DNA of 64,000 nucleotides from Actinoplanes sp. NBC_00393. GTDB lineage: Bacteria > Actinomycetota > Actinomycetes > Mycobacteriales > Micromonosporaceae. Under the pieces are notes generated by a model. The model was given only the letters and a program-made list of their open reading frames with translations, had not been told where the DNA came from and searched no databases. Both the position numbers and the translations under genes were made by a program. Where the stretch lies: assembly GCF_036053395.1 (NCBI RefSeq), contig NZ_CP107942.1, forward strand, positions 5,794,501 through 5,858,500, given 5' to 3'. Shown here one piece after another: positions 62,809 through 64,000 of this stretch. Within the stretch, counting starts at the first letter, position 1; each line of letters begins with the position of its first letter.

Positions 62809-63569
62809 GCGCGCTGATCTTCGACTGCGACGGGGTGCTGGCCGACACCGAACGCCACGGCCACCTGCCCGCTTTCAACGAGACGTTCGAGCAGTTCGGT
62901 CTGCCGGTGCGCTGGTCGCCGGACGAGTACGCCGAGAAGCTGAAGATCGGCGGCGGCAAGGAGCGGATGGCGTCGCTGTTCGCCGATCCGGCCTTCGCTG
63001 CGGCGGCCGGCGACGCCGACCGTACCGAGCTGCTGCGCACCTGGCATCAGGCCAAGACCGCGACCTTCAAGCATCTGGTGGCCGCGGGCCACCTTCCGGC
63101 CCGGCCGGGCATCGCCCGGATCATCCACGAAGCACTCCAGGCAGGCTGGACGGTCGCGGTCGCCTCCACCTCAGCAGAGGATTCGGTACGCGCAGTGCTC
63201 ACGAACGCCGTCGGGAAAGACGACGCTGCCCGCATCCCGGTGTTCGCCGGCGACGTCGTCCCGGCCAAGAAACCCGACCCGGCGATCTACCAGCTCACCG
63301 TCGACCGGCTCAGCCTCGACCCGGCGGACACCCTGGTCGTCGAGGACTCCCGCAACGGGCTGCTCGCCGCCGTCGGCGCCGGGCTCGGCTGCCTGGTCAC
63401 GGTCAACGGCTACACCCGCGACGAGGACTTCAGCGAAGCGCTGCTGGTCGTCTCGGAACTCGGCGACCCCGGCCGCCCCGACATCGACGTGCTGGCCAAC
63501 CGGAGCGGGGCGCGCCCGGGGCCGTACCTCACCCTCGCCGACCTGCGCGCCTGCCTGGAGGCATCCTGA
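62805..63569 (+). CDS. HAD-superfamily hydrolase, CbbY/phosphoglycolate phosphatase-like
   Basis: The 254-aa product has the HAD motifs: DCDGVLAD at residues 7-14 (nucleophile and acid Asp), STSAEDSVRAVL near 125 (motif II), KKPDPAIYQL (motif III Lys), and VVEDSRNGLLAAVGAG (motif IV). The cap domain follows the first motif. It is of the CbbY/phosphatase type that acts on sugar phosphates. GTG 62805 overlaps the aldolase stop; its own TGA overlaps the DhaL start. It may make a free sugar or phosphate for the pathway of this operon. Confidence 0.92.
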   Translation: MSALIFDCDGVLADTERHGHLPAFNETFEQFGLPVRWSPDEYAEKLKIGGGKERMASLFADPAFAAAAGDADRTELLRTWHQAKTATFKHLVAAGHLPARPGIARIIHEALQAGWTVAVASTSAEDSVRAVLTNAVGKDDAARIPVFAGDVVPAKKPDPAIYQLTVDRLSLDPADTLVVEDSRNGLLAAVGAGLGCLVTVNGYTRDEDFSEALLVVSELGDPGRPDIDVLANRSGARPGPYLTLADLRACLEAS

Positions 63570-64000
63570 TGAGCGGCAATGCGCTGCCCGGTGCGGAGTT
63601 GGTGGTCCGCACCATCGCCGAGACCGCGATCGAGAACGAGAAGTACTTCGGCGACCTGGACGCCGTCGTCGGCGACGGTGACCTCGGCTACTCGCTGGCC
63701 CGCGGCTTCGAGAAGGTCGTCGAAGGCTGGGACGGCATCGACCGCGCCGACGCCGGCACCTTCCTCAAACGCACCGGCATGCTCATCGCGTCCCGGGTCG
63801 GCGGCACCTCCGGGCCGCTGTGGGGCACCGCTTTCCTGCGGGCCGGCGGCACCGCCGGGACCGACGAGGATCTGACGGGTGAGCAGGTGGTGGCGATGCT
63901 GCGTGCCGCCATCGAGGGCATCAAGGCCCGCGGCCAGTCCGACGTCGGTGACAAGACGCTGCTCGACGTGCTCGTGCCGATGACCGACCGGCTGGAGCAG
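63569..64000 (+). CDS. dhaL: Dihydroxyacetone kinase L-type subunit, truncated by the window edge
   Basis: The 144 residues present carry the DhaL ATP/metal site VGDGDLGYSLARG near residues 34-46, plus IASRVGGTSGPLWGTAF and GDKTLLDVLVPM; the C-terminus lies beyond the edge. In the family DhaL phosphorylates dihydroxyacetone or related ketoses together with DhaK. DhaK is not in view and is likely downstream. It starts at ATG 63569, one base into the HAD stop. With aldolase and phosphatase it makes a ketose-catabolic operon. Confidence 0.9.
   Translation, partial: MSGNALPGAELVVRTIAETAIENEKYFGDLDAVVGDGDLGYSLARGFEKVVEGWDGIDRADAGTFLKRTGMLIASRVGGTSGPLWGTAFLRAGGTAGTDEDLTGEQVVAMLRAAIEGIKARGQSDVGDKTLLDVLVPMTDRLEQ

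Noticed and set aside
1..64000. tRNA, rRNA or CRISPR array
   Set aside because: I saw no cloverleaf-like run, rRNA block or regular repeat-spacer pattern. I cannot run a tRNA or CRISPR program here.

Overview
The window is uniformly high-GC DNA with GTG and TTG starts, stop/start overlaps, WXG-type secretion genes, a PASTA-containing class A PBP, and relics of an actinomycete integrative conjugative element (DUF2637 and replication-relaxation genes). It reads as the chromosome of a filamentous actinobacterium, most likely a Micromonosporaceae such as Actinoplanes. The genus is an inference from style, not a proven assignment.

Layout. (a) 1-3.15 kb: remains of a mobile element. These are an unidentified minus-strand gene running off the edge, a small ORF coupled to a DUF2637 membrane protein, a near-empty 367-bp spacer with a perfect 19-bp-stem hairpin, and a replication-relaxation gene broken by one missing G. 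(b) 3.1-14.1 kb: a type I restriction-modification locus with an extra HTH-methyltransferase, followed by hsdM, hsdS and hsdR. A divergent zinc-hook ATPase and a small partner protein resemble the RloC/PrrC guard type. (c) 14.2-22.8 kb: a soluble Ser/Thr kinase with a repeat-like tail and a large SNF2/RapA-type helicase, facing a convergent Hsp70 gene and a gene whose C-terminus is GrpE-like. I regard this group as the best candidate for an undescribed system. (d) 23.1-28.5 kb: a cluster of a lipoprotein, membrane proteins, an EcsC-family protein, a WXG-like polymorphic toxin, and an overlapping putative immunity gene that looks like a TrpF barrel without its catalytic cysteine. (e) 28.5-40.4 kb: a tightly overlapping minus-strand operon of a UvrD-like helicase, a NERD/dual-kinase/ATPase protein, an unknown protein and a 1630-aa HerA-type ATPase. 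It resembles MAD6-7-8 of the methylation-associated defence system but has no methyltransferase beside it. (f) 41.8-49.9 kb: a complete type I Wadjet operon, jetABCD. (g) 50-55.3 kb: two STAS/HATPase regulators, an internally deleted kinase-like gene, and a WXG-associated operon damaged by an in-frame stop and by an IS630 insertion. (h) 55.4-64 kb: ordinary genome content. This comprises a sugar ABC transporter (binding protein and two permeases), a divergent class A PBP, a GAF-LuxR regulator, and an aldolase/HAD/DhaL operon that runs off the right edge.

The window is therefore a dense defence island between a decayed conjugative element and a carbohydrate/cell-wall region. DNA-level restriction (type I RM), tRNA- or translation-level backup (the ATPase with a possible anticodon-nuclease partner), SMC-based plasmid defence (Wadjet), kinase/HerA defence and inter-bacterial toxins lie side by side. 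I saw no tRNA, rRNA or CRISPR array.
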